NCBI GenBank assembly: GCA_964414345.1
Contig: CAYPWF010000003.1
Location: 1 to 64,000, forward strand
Length of the DNA: 64,000 nt
Origin: Desulfocorpusculum sp964414345
Lineage (GTDB): Bacteria; Desulfobacterota; Desulfocorpusculales; Desulfocorpusculum
Reading direction: 5' to 3'
Shown: positions 1 to 7,950 of the stretch, in pieces
How the letters are laid out: each line of letters starts with the position of its first letter
Position numbering within the stretch: the stretch's first letter is position 1
Program-made: the position numbers and the translations under genes
The notes under the pieces: model-generated
Told to the model about the DNA's origin: nothing
Databases searched by the model: none
The model's input: the letters and a program-made list of their open reading frames with translations, nothing else

Positions 1-1
1 C

Positions 2-94
2 ACCACCGCAACTCAAACACTGGTAGCAACCGTTGAAACTCTGACCACTTCGGCTAGAGACCTCCTCCAAAAAGGAGTTCTTTCCCATTCTTGA
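2..94 (+). CDS. Possible C-terminal fragment of a gene entering from the left
   Basis: Frame 2 is open from the first base to a TGA at 92-94. It would encode about 30 residues of ordinary composition ending in a helical-looking tail (LTTSARDLLQKGV). There is no start because the window begins inside it. A short CTCC/GGAG hairpin overlaps the end at about 62-77. The product cannot be recognised from this piece, and the openness may be chance. No other gene is visible in 95-242. Confidence 0.25.
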   Translation, partial: TTATQTLVATVETLTTSARDLLQKGVLSHS

Positions 95-242
95 CCCCCT
101 GGGGCTTCAGACTGACTATCCTGCCTGTAAGTTACCCCCCGGGCCGCTTGGAGTCAATCTTTTGGCCTGGGCATTCCAGATTGCATCAAAGGGGCGCGGC
201 TGCTACCCTGATTCAAGACCTAGATTTGGGAGGCTCGAGAGA

Positions 243-1061
243 ATGCGTCTCAAGCTGCTGGCAGTGCACGCCCATCCGGACGATGAGTCCATAGGCACCG
301 GGGGGACCCTTGCCCTGTACTCCAGAAAAGGCGTGCATGTAGCGCTGGTTTGCGCCACGAGGGGGGAGGAAGGAGAGCTCCAAGGGGTGGATCCCTCCCA
401 GGATCCGGCTGAGCTCAGGAGCAAGGAGCTGGAGGCTGCTTGCAAGGTGCTTGGAGTCTCAGATCTGCGATTCCTGGGCTACAGGGACTCCGGGATGGCC
501 GGCACGGCCGCCAACGGCCATCCCCGAGCTTTTTGTAATGCTGAGCCTGCAGAGGCCTCCCGGCGTTTGGCAAGCATCTTGAGGGAGGTTAGGCCTCAGG
601 TGGTAATAACCTACAATGAGCGGGGATTCTACGGACATCCCGACCATGTGGCGGCCAACCGCATAACCAATCTAGCCCTGGGAGAAGCCCAAAAACCAGG
701 TCCTAAAGGAGAGGCCCCTTGGAATGTGCCCAGGCTCTTCTATACAGCGGCCCCCAGGAGCCGCCTCATTAAGCTGGAGGCAGCCCTTAAAGAGGCCGGG
801 AAAGGGGGTCTCCCCTACCCGGTTGAAACCTTGGCCACACCGGATGATGAGATAACTGCCTGGATCGATGTGCGAGAAGTCTTGCAGGTCAAGATGGAGG
901 CCATTTGGTGCCACAAGAGCCAGCTTGGCCCCAAAAGCCTTCTCTTTAGGCTTCCACCCCGGCTTTACCAGGAGTTTTTCGGCACTGAGTGCTATGTGTG
1001 GGCCAATGGGAATACGGGAATGCGTGAGAAGATAACCGATCTATTTTGGGGTCTTGAATGA
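243..1061 (+). CDS. PIG-L family zinc deacetylase (LmbE/BshB/MshB-like)
   Basis: The 272-aa protein opens with a hydrophobic strand followed by AHPDDE (about residues 8-13), the family signature in which His and Asp bind zinc and the second Asp acts as base. The third zinc ligand lies in YGHPDHVAANR near residue 145. Family members remove acetyl from N-acetylglucosaminyl lipids or thiol precursors (PIG-L, MshB, BshB) or act on other N-acyl sugars. Nothing nearby names the substrate. I chose ATG 243 because GGGAGG lies 8-9 bases upstream and the N-terminus then begins directly at the Rossmann strand; an in-frame ATG at 162 would add 27 residues of low-complexity sequence. The protein has no signal peptide and should be cytoplasmic. 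Family certain, exact reaction unknown. Confidence 0.88.
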   Translation: MRLKLLAVHAHPDDESIGTGGTLALYSRKGVHVALVCATRGEEGELQGVDPSQDPAELRSKELEAACKVLGVSDLRFLGYRDSGMAGTAANGHPRAFCNAEPAEASRRLASILREVRPQVVITYNERGFYGHPDHVAANRITNLALGEAQKPGPKGEAPWNVPRLFYTAAPRSRLIKLEAALKEAGKGGLPYPVETLATPDDEITAWIDVREVLQVKMEAIWCHKSQLGPKSLLFRLPPRLYQEFFGTECYVWANGNTGMREKITDLFWGLE

Positions 1062-1168
1062 CTGAATTTATCCAATTGATTCTATCACCAAAGGCCTTCG
1101 CTTATGTGCTAAAGGCTGTAGAGCCCAGAATCTTTGGGCCCTTACAGCCTTTGGGGGAATCGGGTCTT

Positions 1169-1546
1169 CTACCAATACCACCAAGGGTTCCAAGGGTAGT
1201 AGTAATAGTAGTACCCGGGCCAGCCGTACCACCAACTGGGATAGTAATACCATCTCCACCCATAGTAGTGGTGGTGATGGTGATGATATCTCTCCCAGCC
1301 CCCATGGTAATAAGGCCTTCGGGAGCCCCCCCAGCGCTCAGAAGAGCTGTAACCGCGATGGTATCCTTGATAGCGACCGCCGGAGAACTCTCCCCTTACC
1401 TTCTCAATGGAAGGGCTCTTGAGGGGATGTCCGAAGGCTTTGCCCGTGTGGGTTTGGGCCAGGGCTTCGGGGCCGGAAGCCCAAGCAATCGCCAAGACAG
1501 ATCCAGCCAGGAGAAGAACTTTGAAGCTCTTGGTTAGTTTTCTCAT
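1169..1546 (-). CDS. Secreted His/Tyr/Trp/Gly-rich small protein
   Basis: The 125-aa product starts MRKLTKSFKVLLLAGS and has a clear Sec signal peptide with cleavage near ALA-QTH (about residue 31). The mature C-terminal ~55 residues are almost entirely Tyr, His, Trp, Gly, Arg, Ser and Pro, with a run of six His, clusters of five and six Tyr, and paired Trp near the C-terminus. GGAGG lies 7-9 bases before the ATG at 1546, which is why I prefer it to an in-frame ATG 14 codons upstream. Such composition suggests an extracellular or periplasmic polypeptide able to bind metal, stack aromatically or oxidatively cross-link, but no family is recognised. Long open frames on the other strand here are shadows of the repetitive codons. 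Confidence 0.65.
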   Translation of the reverse strand: MRKLTKSFKVLLLAGSVLAIAWASGPEALAQTHTGKAFGHPLKSPSIEKVRGEFSGGRYQGYHRGYSSSERWGGSRRPYYHGGWERYHHHHHHYYGWRWYYYPSWWYGWPGYYYYYYPWNPWWYW

Positions 1547-2147
1547 TTTCGTATCCTCCCTTTTCTGTTTCATTGGACTGGGGAACAACTCTCAAGGTTT
1601 AATCCCCTCCCCCAAGAAAGAGACATGCTTTGAAAAGGTCGGAATTCACATCTTTTCTACGCTGGTTACCCTTTCCCCAGCCGCGGCCCAGACCCAGGCC
1701 GATTCCAAAAGGAGAGAAACCTTCTCTGGAAAAGTAAGCGGGGTCTTATCAGGCCATCTGCTGATAGTTCAAGAGGGGGAGAAGACTCACAGGGTCAACC
1801 TGTACGGGGTGCTATCCCCTTCAAAGGGAGCTCCCCAAGGGGAGAAAGCCAGGGGTTTCCTGGAGCAGATTGCCTTTGGCCGAGTGGTGATGGTGGAGCC
1901 CATTGGGTCCTTTGACCCGAAACGCATATACGCCCTCGTGCACCTGGAAGGTCGAACACTAAACGAAGAGATGCTGCGGCAGGGTCTGGCCTGGGTGAAC
2001 GAAAAAGCCTGCATCCTTGATGTGTGCAGAAACTGGAAGTCTTTGCAGCAAGAAGCCAAAGATTCAAACAAGGGTATTTGGAGCGACCCCAGAGGAACTC
2101 CCCCTTGGGAGAAAGGAGAAGGCAAGCCTCGCAAGAAAATGCGTTGA
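1530..2147 (+). CDS. Thermonuclease-fold (SNase/TNase-like) secreted protein, active site degenerate, start uncertain
   Basis: The C-terminal ~150 residues follow the staphylococcal-nuclease fold: HRVNLYGVLSP replaces the usual RLxGIDAPE, and LNEEMLRQGLAWV and SNKGIWSDPR match the family's later motifs. The catalytic Asp/Glu of the DAPE segment are missing, so activity on nucleic acid is doubtful. The stretch VTLSPAAAQTQA around 1665-1700 looks like the end of a signal peptide, so the natural start should lie near 1620. The only nearby ATG (1625) is one base out of frame, which suggests an indel or a non-ATG start. I give the in-frame TTG at 1530 as an outer limit. The 5' end as drawn overlaps the start of the opposite-strand His/Tyr/Trp-rich gene. 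Confidence 0.6.
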   Translation: MVSFLIFVSSLFCFIGLGNNSQGLIPSPKKETCFEKVGIHIFSTLVTLSPAAAQTQADSKRRETFSGKVSGVLSGHLLIVQEGEKTHRVNLYGVLSPSKGAPQGEKARGFLEQIAFGRVVMVEPIGSFDPKRIYALVHLEGRTLNEEMLRQGLAWVNEKACILDVCRNWKSLQQEAKDSNKGIWSDPRGTPPWEKGEGKPRKKMR

Positions 2148-2505
2148 GAAAGACTAGAGAGCCCTAAGGTCTTGTTTGATTCCAAATCCTGGGCACCCAC
2201 AAGCTGTGCATACTTTACGCCAATCAGGTGCCCATGAGCTTCAGCGCTCCCCCTTCGGGCCCCTATCTTGGCGACTCTCCACTAAAAAAATCGCCTGATT
2301 ACGATTTTGTCTTATGCTTGTTCAATTCTGTTGACTAAAAATCCCCCTCCAAGACCAGCTGTGAAATAGGCCATACCGAATTTAACGTTTAATCAACTAG
2401 TTAGAACCTCAAGAAGATTTGGCAAGACTCTTGCCTACTTTGCTACGGCTTTGGGCCGTCTCACTCGCCTGAAGACTGCAAGGCACCTGGGGCAGGAGGG
2501 AAAGG
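2148..2505. other. Intergenic region with small inverted repeats, no gene seen
   Basis: This 358-bp stretch lies between the nuclease-fold gene and the subtilase gene and presumably holds the subtilase promoter. Two inverted repeats are visible: a 7-bp perfect pair around one base (GGCAAGACTCTTGCC, 2421-2435) and ACGGC-TTTGG-GCCGT (2445-2459). Neither is followed by a T run. I see no convincing -35/-10 pair, riboswitch or small ORF. Confidence 0.4.
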
Positions 2506-4566
2506 ATGTTGGGAAGATGGAAGGCTCTCGCAAGCTGTGTTTTGGGATTGCTGTTTTTAGGAATGGAAGTTGGAGCCCTTTGGGCAGAGTGGGCCCCAGG
2601 GGAGCAGCTGCGCCCCAAAAGCGCTTTGGGTGGCCGCCTGCCCGACGAACTTCTGGTACAGGTGAAAGCCGGGGTCACCGAGAGCCGGGCTCGGGGAATA
2701 CTAAATGAGTTTGGGGCTCAAGTCTCAGATGAGATCCCCCAGCTGAGGGTGAAGCGCATCAAGGTGCCCCCACAAGCTCTGGAAAGGATCTTGGAGTCCT
2801 TGAACGCACATGAGCACATGAGCTTTGCTGAACCCAACTTCCTGGCCGAACCCATGAGCATACCCAATGACTACTACTATAACTCTCAGTGGCATCTTCC
2901 AAAGATCTCAGCCCCTGAAGGGTGGGACGCGACCACAGGAGCCTCAGACATCCCCATCGCCATACTGGACACCGGAGTTGACCCGAGCCACCCTGACCTT
3001 CAGGCAAAGCTCCTGCCTGGGTATAACTTCTATGACCGAAACACAGACACCTCAGATGTCCGGGGTCATGGAACAGCGGTGGCCGGAGCCGCTGCAGCCA
3101 TATCCAACAACGGAAGCGGGGTGGCAGGAGTCGCATGGAAAAATCCCATACTGCCCCTCAGGATTTCCGCTCCTGACGGCTACGCCACCTATTCGGCCAT
3201 GGCCTCGGCCATCACCTACGCAGCCGATCACGGGGCCAAGGTGATCAACCTTAGCTACGGGGGAGAGAACTACTCCTCCACCCTTCAAAGCGCTGTGGAT
3301 TATGCATGGAGCAAAGGAGCCGTGGTGGTTGCCTCTGCAGCAAATTATTCCACAGACACCCCTTATTATCCGGCTGCCTGTAACCACGTTGTGGCTGTAT
3401 CCGCCACCAACACAAGCGACCAGTTGACAACCTTTTCCAACTACGGCAACTGGGTGGACGTGGCGGCTCCAGGAGTCTCCATTTACACCACCTCCAGAGG
3501 TGGCGGCTATGGGGCCTACAGCGGGACATCTTTTTCCTCCCCTGTGACCGCAGGTTTGCTGGCCCTTATATTCTCCGCCAATCCTTCCCTGACAAACCAG
3601 GATGTTCTGGACATCCTGACCCAAAACACAGATGATCTGGGAGCCCCCGGTTTTGATAGCACCTTTGCCCACGGTAGGATAAATGTCAGCAAGAGCCTCA
3701 AGGCCGCCCTGGAAAAAAGACAAGAGACGGACACAACACCTCCTCTGGCCATAATCACCTCCCCATCGGACGGCTCTGTGATAACCGGCGGGGCAATAAC
3801 AGTGAGCGTCTCGNNNNNNNNNNNNNNNNNNNNNNNNNNNNNNNNNNNNNNNNNNNNNNNNNNNNNNNNNNNNNNNNNNNNNNNNNNNNNNNNNNNNNNN
3901 NNNNNNNNNNNNNAAGCCTATGACGCGGCAGGAAACACAGCCCAGTCAGGCTCTATCACCTTGAGCCTAGCAAGACCCCAAACGGATACCACCCCCCCTG
4001 TGGTTTCCATCAGCTCCCCATCGGACGGCTCTGTGATAACCGGCGGGGCAATAACAGTGAGCGTCTCGGCCACTGACAATGTGGGGGTCACAAAGGTGGA
4101 GCTGTATGTAAACGGAAGTCTCCACTCCACAGACACAAGCTCCCCTTACAGCTTCCTGTGGGACAGCTCCCAGAGGCCCGATGGCACCTACCAGTTCTAT
4201 GCCAAAGCCTATGACGCGGCAGGAAACACAGCCCAGTCAGGCTCTATCACCTTGAGCCTGAGAAAACCAGACACAACCCCTCCAGTGGTTTCCATCAGTT
4301 CCCCCAAAGAAGGACAGAGATTCAGGAGGAAACTCCGGATCCAAGTCTCGGCTCTGGATGATTCCGGAATAAGCAGAATAGATTTACTCCTAGACGGGAT
4401 AGCCTTGGCAACCGAAGCATCCGAATCAATGAATTATGTATTGAAGGGCTTGGGCCTGCCGAAAGGAGAGCACACCATTACCTTTGAGGCCGAGGATCTG
4501 GCCGGGAACATTTCAACGGCTCAGGTGACTGTGTACAAGGGCAGGAAACCAAAATTGAGTCAGTGA
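2506..4566 (+). CDS. Secreted subtilisin-like serine protease (S8) with C-terminal Ig-like repeats
   Basis: Domains in order: signal peptide (1-27), I9-like propeptide (about 45-118), S8 catalytic domain (about 125-400), then three tandem Ig-like domains (about 408-680). The catalytic triad is present: Asp155 in AILDTGVDP, His188 in RGHGTAVAG and Ser342 in GTSFSSP, with oxyanion Asn280 in ASAAN. It is expected to mature by propeptide removal and act outside the cell or at its surface. Start ATG 2506 is preceded by GGAGGG. The first Ig-like repeat is interrupted by a 100-N gap shown as 34 unknown residues; sequence on both sides matches the intact second repeat, so the true number of repeats is unknown. 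The third, C-terminal Ig domain is diverged. It lies just upstream of the amyloid operon but has its own spacing, and no functional link is shown. Confidence 0.88.
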   Translation: MLGRWKALASCVLGLLFLGMEVGALWAEWAPGEQLRPKSALGGRLPDELLVQVKAGVTESRARGILNEFGAQVSDEIPQLRVKRIKVPPQALERILESLNAHEHMSFAEPNFLAEPMSIPNDYYYNSQWHLPKISAPEGWDATTGASDIPIAILDTGVDPSHPDLQAKLLPGYNFYDRNTDTSDVRGHGTAVAGAAAAISNNGSGVAGVAWKNPILPLRISAPDGYATYSAMASAITYAADHGAKVINLSYGGENYSSTLQSAVDYAWSKGAVVVASAANYSTDTPYYPAACNHVVAVSATNTSDQLTTFSNYGNWVDVAAPGVSIYTTSRGGGYGAYSGTSFSSPVTAGLLALIFSANPSLTNQDVLDILTQNTDDLGAPGFDSTFAHGRINVSKSLKAALEKRQETDTTPPLAIITSPSDGSVITGGAITVSVSXXXXXXXXXXXXXXXXXXXXXXXXXXXXXXXXXXAYDAAGNTAQSGSITLSLARPQTDTTPPVVSISSPSDGSVITGGAITVSVSATDNVGVTKVELYVNGSLHSTDTSSPYSFLWDSSQRPDGTYQFYAKAYDAAGNTAQSGSITLSLRKPDTTPPVVSISSPKEGQRFRRKLRIQVSALDDSGISRIDLLLDGIALATEASESMNYVLKGLGLPKGEHTITFEAEDLAGNISTAQVTVYKGRKPKLSQ
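3729..4268 (+). repeat. Tandem Ig-like coding repeats (about 285 bp unit)
   Basis: Two units, about 3729-3983 (interrupted by the N gap) and 3984-4268, each encode a domain beginning DTTPP and ending in SGSITLSL. Long stretches such as the segment coding SPSDGSVITGGAITVSVS, and the one coding AYDAAGNTAQSG, are base-for-base the same in both units. Near-identity at DNA level points to recent duplication. Confidence 0.85.
3814..3913. other. Assembly gap (100 N)
   Basis: Exactly 100 N, the usual placeholder for a gap of unknown length, lies inside the subtilase Ig-like repeats. The flanks would be bridged by the matching part of the second repeat, so repeat collapse is the likely cause. Confidence 0.97.
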
Positions 4567-4871
4567 CTCAGGACTCTAACCCAAGGCGCAAATGGCCCAG
4601 GCCCCGAGTTCTTAAGGCCCACAGCCGCAAGAAACTTTCGCCTTAGATTCTCTTCACCCCCAAAAAGGATTGGGGCCACAAGAGTCTTCACGTGGCCCCT
4701 CTCAAATTACCAGCCGCTTTGGCAAGAAAAATGTCCAGGGAGGATTTCCCCTGTGCTCTGAACCGCTCCTGCAAGACTTGCGTACACAGACTGTCCACTG
4801 AGGGGCAAAAACCTTAAGCCTTTCTCATATCAGGTCTTTTGGCTCTCCTCTAGGAAGCAGGTGTCCACCCC

Positions 4872-4889
4872 TGTCCTCTAAAGAGGACA
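4872..4889. promoter_or_regulatory. Perfect 18-bp palindrome, candidate activator site upstream of the amyloid operon
   Basis: TGTCCTCT-AA-AGAGGACA is a perfect dyad centred about 65 bp upstream of the -24 element at 4946. Position and symmetry suit an upstream activating sequence for an NtrC-family dimer with a Fis-type HTH. The half-site GTGTCC also occurs at 4861-4866. It could alternatively be a weak terminator for the subtilase gene, but no T run follows. Confidence 0.45.
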
Positions 4890-4943
4890 CATTTCACAGC
4901 TCAGCCACTTCTTATTTCTCAACAATTTCAAGATGTTAAGGGT

Positions 4944-4960
4944 AAGGCACGGTTCTTGTT
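4944..4960 (+). promoter_or_regulatory. Candidate sigma-54 (-24/-12) promoter of the amyloid operon
   Basis: AAGGCACGGTTCTTGTT matches the sigma-54 consensus GGCACG-N4-TTGC/T at every core base except C to T at -12. GG lies at 4946-4947 and TTG at 4956-4958. Initiation would fall near 4971, about 47 bp before the first gene of the operon. A sigma-54 activator gene lies at 16659-18137. Pseudomonas fap operons are also under RpoN-type control, which supports the reading. Confidence 0.55.
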
Positions 4961-5017
4961 AGCTAAGCTAGAGGATTCCATTTCTTCCCTTTCAAGATCA
5001 AGGAAGCGAGGCATTTC

Positions 5018-5404
5018 ATGAGGCGCAGGGCCCCTTTTGGCGTACTGATCATCTTCTTGGGTTTTTGGGTGGCCTCGGCATGGGGTGGCGAGAAAGCAGC
5101 CTCAGGGGATCTGGCTCTGAATCCTTTTCCTCAGCAGATGGGAGGATTATGGAAACCGGCCAAAAAGGCTTCCACGGGCTGGGAAATACTGCCTTTGGGG
5201 GTTGTGGAGATACCGGCCCAGGAGCTCATGGCCATAAGCGGTGGGGGCCCTCTTGCAGCTCCACGTTCCGGGGATGCCCCAGGAAAGATAATCCTTTGGG
5301 ATGAATTCCGGCCCCAAAACTCTGCCTTGGGGGTGCAGACCGGGAATTATGGAGCAGCTTTTGAGGGCACCCAACAGAATCTCATCATGGCTGTGGGGAG
5401 ATGA
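5018..5404 (+). CDS. Fap-system small secreted protein with double-glycine motif and one amyloid-like repeat
   Basis: This 128-aa first gene of the amyloid operon has a signal peptide (cleavage near AWG, residue 23). Residues 65-76 (IPAQELMAISGG) match the double-glycine leader consensus (LSxxELxxIxGG) recognised by C39 peptidases. The tail (about 102-126: ALGVQTGNYGA then EGTQQNLIMAV) resembles a single, degenerate copy of the subunit repeat. The last gene of the operon, at 8691, has the same plan. I infer that the chain is exported, then cut after Gly76 by the C39 protein encoded at 7947, releasing a one-repeat fragment that could nucleate or cap fibres. By position it could be compared with FapA, but I cannot claim homology. 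The start is preceded by GGAAGCGAGG. Confidence 0.7.
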   Translation: MRRRAPFGVLIIFLGFWVASAWGGEKAASGDLALNPFPQQMGGLWKPAKKASTGWEILPLGVVEIPAQELMAISGGGPLAAPRSGDAPGKIILWDEFRPQNSALGVQTGNYGAAFEGTQQNLIMAVGR

Positions 5405-5501
5405 GGGCCGGAGAGAAGAAAGGAGGTGATAGCATTCCAGAAGAGAGGGCAAGTGTGGTTTGGGGATTTTTGGAACAAACAATCAAACAGGAGGGAAAGA
5501 G

Positions 5502-6299
5502 ATGAAAAGGGCACTTTTGGGTACTGCGGTGGTGCTCTTCATGGCGGTCTTGGCATTGCCAGCCCGGGCCGACGTGGATGTGTACGCGGACATTTACAAG
5601 GACAAGGATGTCATAGTCCAGGAGTACGTACTGATAGAGAAGTTTGTCCTTCTTGACGTGGATGTGGTCTCTGTTGGTGACAAGGCCGCGGAGGCCGACG
5701 TCATCGGTAACCAGGTCAACGAGGGGAACACGGCCTGCCAGAACTGCGCTGAAAAGAGAAGCGAGCTTCTTGGCTCCATAACCTACAACACAGGAATTAC
5801 CACTGCCAACCAGGCAACCGGGAATGCCAACAACCAGGGGAACCTGGTGTCAGTGGCAGTGGATGTGGGAGGCGGTGACGACGGTGGCGCCCCGCCACAA
5901 GACGGTGGAGGCTTCGCCAACGCGCAGGCTTCGGTGGAACAGCGCAATACCGGCAACACCGTGCAGGCGACCTTGATCCTGTACAGAGAGTCCAACATCG
6001 TTGACTCTGTCAACAACAATACCGGAATCACCAACTTCAACCAGGCAGCAGGCCAGCTCAACAACCAGATGAACGCCACGGCCTTGGCAGCCTGCCTAAA
6101 TGGCGCTGTTGCTCTAAGCGAAGCTGACCTGGGACAGGCCACTTATGGCTATGCAGTCCAGGAGACTGGCACCTTGAAGACCACCCTAATTGATACCTCT
6201 GTAAATGACAATACCGGGGTGACCTTCGTGAACCAAAGCTCCGGCAATGCCGCCAACCAGGGCAATGTTTTGAGCCTGGCTGTGTCCATCCACCGCTAA
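5502..6299 (+). CDS. Fap-like functional amyloid subunit, three repeats (FapB/FapC-like)
   Basis: The 265-aa protein has a signal peptide (cleavage near ARA, residue 23), then an acidic alternating segment (DVDVYADIYKDK) shared with the next gene. Three ~26-residue repeats follow at about 95-120, 172-197 and 236-261, each of the form NTGIT..NQ..GN.NNQ.N with hydrophobic ends. Two linkers separate them; a CQNC pair (79, 82) precedes repeat 1. Three Asn/Gln-rich repeats split by two linkers is the architecture of Pseudomonas FapB and FapC, whose repeats form the amyloid core. I place the start at ATG 5502 because GGAGGG lies 7 bases upstream and the signal peptide then begins MKRALLG; a 14-residue extension is possible but unlikely. 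Expected to be exported through the FapF-like pore and to polymerise outside the cell. Confidence 0.78.
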   Translation: MKRALLGTAVVLFMAVLALPARADVDVYADIYKDKDVIVQEYVLIEKFVLLDVDVVSVGDKAAEADVIGNQVNEGNTACQNCAEKRSELLGSITYNTGITTANQATGNANNQGNLVSVAVDVGGGDDGGAPPQDGGGFANAQASVEQRNTGNTVQATLILYRESNIVDSVNNNTGITNFNQAAGQLNNQMNATALAACLNGAVALSEADLGQATYGYAVQETGTLKTTLIDTSVNDNTGVTFVNQSSGNAANQGNVLSLAVSIHR

Positions 6300-6319
6300 G
6301 GCGAGAAGGAGGAAAAGAG

Positions 6320-7141
6320 ATGAAGAAGCTTATTTTTGTCCTAATGGGTTTGGCCCTGGGACTCGCAATGGCTTTGCCGGCCCGGGCCGACGTGGAGGTT
6401 TACGCTGACGTGTACAAAGATAAACAGATAATAGTCCTAGAGTACGTGGACATACAGAAGTACGTTCTGATCGACGTGGATGTGGTTGCAGCTCCGCCAG
6501 GTGCAGCTGAGGCATTGGCTGTGGCCAACCAGACCGTGGAAGACGCTGTGGTGGAAGGCTTCACTGACTTCGGAAATACCTCTCAGTCCGTGCCCGCAAA
6601 TGATAACCAACGCTTCAACACCATAGTGGGCTCCATACTTACCAACACGGGGATCACGGGGGTCAACCAGGACAGCGGCAACTTCAATAACCAGGGGAAC
6701 CTCTTTGCCGTTGCGGTGACAGATTCCCAGGCCTTTGTGCACGCAGAGTCAGTGGCCGAGCAGAAAATTCTAAACACCCGGGAATTGGTCGACGAAAGAC
6801 CCGTTTCGGACTTCCAGATCCCCCAGAAGGCCGATCTGCTCGGGGCCAGCATGAACTCCAACACAGGCATCACAAGCGCCAACCAGTCCGTTGGAAACTT
6901 CAATAACCAGCTCAACTCAGTGGCAGTGGCCGCTGGGCTGGGCGGGGCGCTGGTGGCCCTGGCAGAGGCGGATCTGGGCCAGACCTGCACTGGCAACGTG
7001 ATTAATGAGATCGCCACAGTAAAGAAGGATACCATCTCTGATTCACTCAACGAGAATCACGGGATCACAAGCTTCAACCAGTCAGCCGGGAACGCCAACA
7101 ACCAGGCCAATGTGGTGGCCATATCCTTTACCCATAGGTAA
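6320..7141 (+). CDS. Fap-like functional amyloid subunit, three repeats (second paralogue)
   Basis: The 273-aa product follows 20 bp after the previous gene with a strong GGAGG site and is its paralogue. It has a signal peptide ending at ARA (23), the same acidic strand-like N-terminal segment, and three repeats at about 109-133, 181-205 and 247-271 (for example ITSANQSVGNFNNQLN). Linker sequences differ while repeats and the segment EADLGQ are shared with the first subunit. In Fap systems one tri-repeat protein is the major fibre and another the nucleator or minor component; which is which cannot be told here. A strong hairpin-plus-T terminator immediately downstream should make this gene and the previous one the most abundant products of the operon. 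Confidence 0.78.
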   Translation: MKKLIFVLMGLALGLAMALPARADVEVYADVYKDKQIIVLEYVDIQKYVLIDVDVVAAPPGAAEALAVANQTVEDAVVEGFTDFGNTSQSVPANDNQRFNTIVGSILTNTGITGVNQDSGNFNNQGNLFAVAVTDSQAFVHAESVAEQKILNTRELVDERPVSDFQIPQKADLLGASMNSNTGITSANQSVGNFNNQLNSVAVAAGLGGALVALAEADLGQTCTGNVINEIATVKKDTISDSLNENHGITSFNQSAGNANNQANVVAISFTHR

Positions 7142-7150
7142 TCCCGGCCA

Positions 7151-7185
7151 GGGAGGAAGGCCATGGGAGCCTTCCTCCCCCTTTT
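7151..7185 (+). terminator. Intrinsic terminator or attenuator between amyloid subunits and accessory genes
   Basis: A perfect 11-bp stem (7151-7161 with 7169-7179, sequence GGGAGGAAGGC) closes a 7-nt loop and is followed by CCTTTTT. It lies 10 bp after the second subunit gene and 52 bp before the third. In an operon, partial read-through here would give high subunit and low accessory-protein levels. Confidence 0.8.
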
Positions 7186-7236
7186 TCACCTTCCCTGAGA
7201 GCGACTTGCTTTGGCAAGCAACACTATGGAGGGGCC

Positions 7237-7950
7237 ATGCGACTTGGGATAAGGATTCTGGTTGTCCAGGGGGCGTACATCTCCCTTTTGCTCTGTGCGA
7301 TTTGGGCCTGGGCCCAGGATGCACCCCCTTCTTTTGACCCAACTGAGCTCTCCTCTTCCTTTTCAGGGATCGTGATAGGAGAGAGTCTTCAGGAAATTGT
7401 GGTAAGGGGAAATGACTTGCAGGACCTGGACCGTCAAAGCCGAAGCGAGATAACAGGCTCTGGAAGCGGCAGTTCCGGGATCCTGAGCATTAACCAAAGC
7501 TCAGGGGACCTCAATAACCAAAGCAACCTGAGGGTCTTGGGGGTAGTCACAGAGACCAGCGCCATGAACGACCTGCAATTGAGCTCAACAGTTTACCTGG
7601 AGGGGAACAATATCCGCTCCGTGGGGGGTTCGAGAGCTGATCTCATAGAGAATTCCTTCCAGAACAGTGCAGGGGTCATAGGAATTCATCAGTCGGCTGG
7701 GAACCTGAATGTCCAGAGAAACACCCTGGTCATGGTTATAGGGGGCGAAGCCTCCCTGTCCGAGATGGAATTGGGGGATGTGACCGCCTCCAACTCTGCG
7801 AGCTATGAGAACTCGGGCGGCAGGTCGGACATTATCAGGGATTCATTCGCCAATACCAGCGGCATAGTACAGGTCACCCAGTCAGCCGGTGACCTGAACG
7901 TGCTGGGCAACAATCTGGCTCTATCTTTCAGGGAGGTCACACTCAGATGA
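7237..7950 (+). CDS. Third, diverged Fap-like tri-repeat protein
   Basis: The 237-aa secreted protein (signal peptide to about AWA, residue 26) has three repeats at about 79-104, 143-168 and 206-231, with the pattern SGI..INQSSGDLN.Q.N and hydrophobic tails (LVMVI, LALSF). They align with the repeats of the two preceding genes but carry fewer Asn/Gln, and the protein lacks their acidic N-terminal segment. It may be a minor subunit, nucleator or capping protein. The start has GGAGGGG 5 bases upstream. Its stop overlaps the start of the C39 peptidase gene by ATGA, so the two are probably translationally coupled and may work together. Confidence 0.72.
   Translation: MRLGIRILVVQGAYISLLLCAIWAWAQDAPPSFDPTELSSSFSGIVIGESLQEIVVRGNDLQDLDRQSRSEITGSGSGSSGILSINQSSGDLNNQSNLRVLGVVTETSAMNDLQLSSTVYLEGNNIRSVGGSRADLIENSFQNSAGVIGIHQSAGNLNVQRNTLVMVIGGEASLSEMELGDVTASNSASYENSGGRSDIIRDSFANTSGIVQVTQSAGDLNVLGNNLALSFREVTLR

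Noticed and set aside
1058..1537. Long plus-strand frame rich in Pro/Val/Ile opposite the His/Tyr/Trp-rich gene
   Set aside because: It mirrors low-complexity codons of the minus-strand gene, has no ribosome site or plausible start context, and reads as a shadow.
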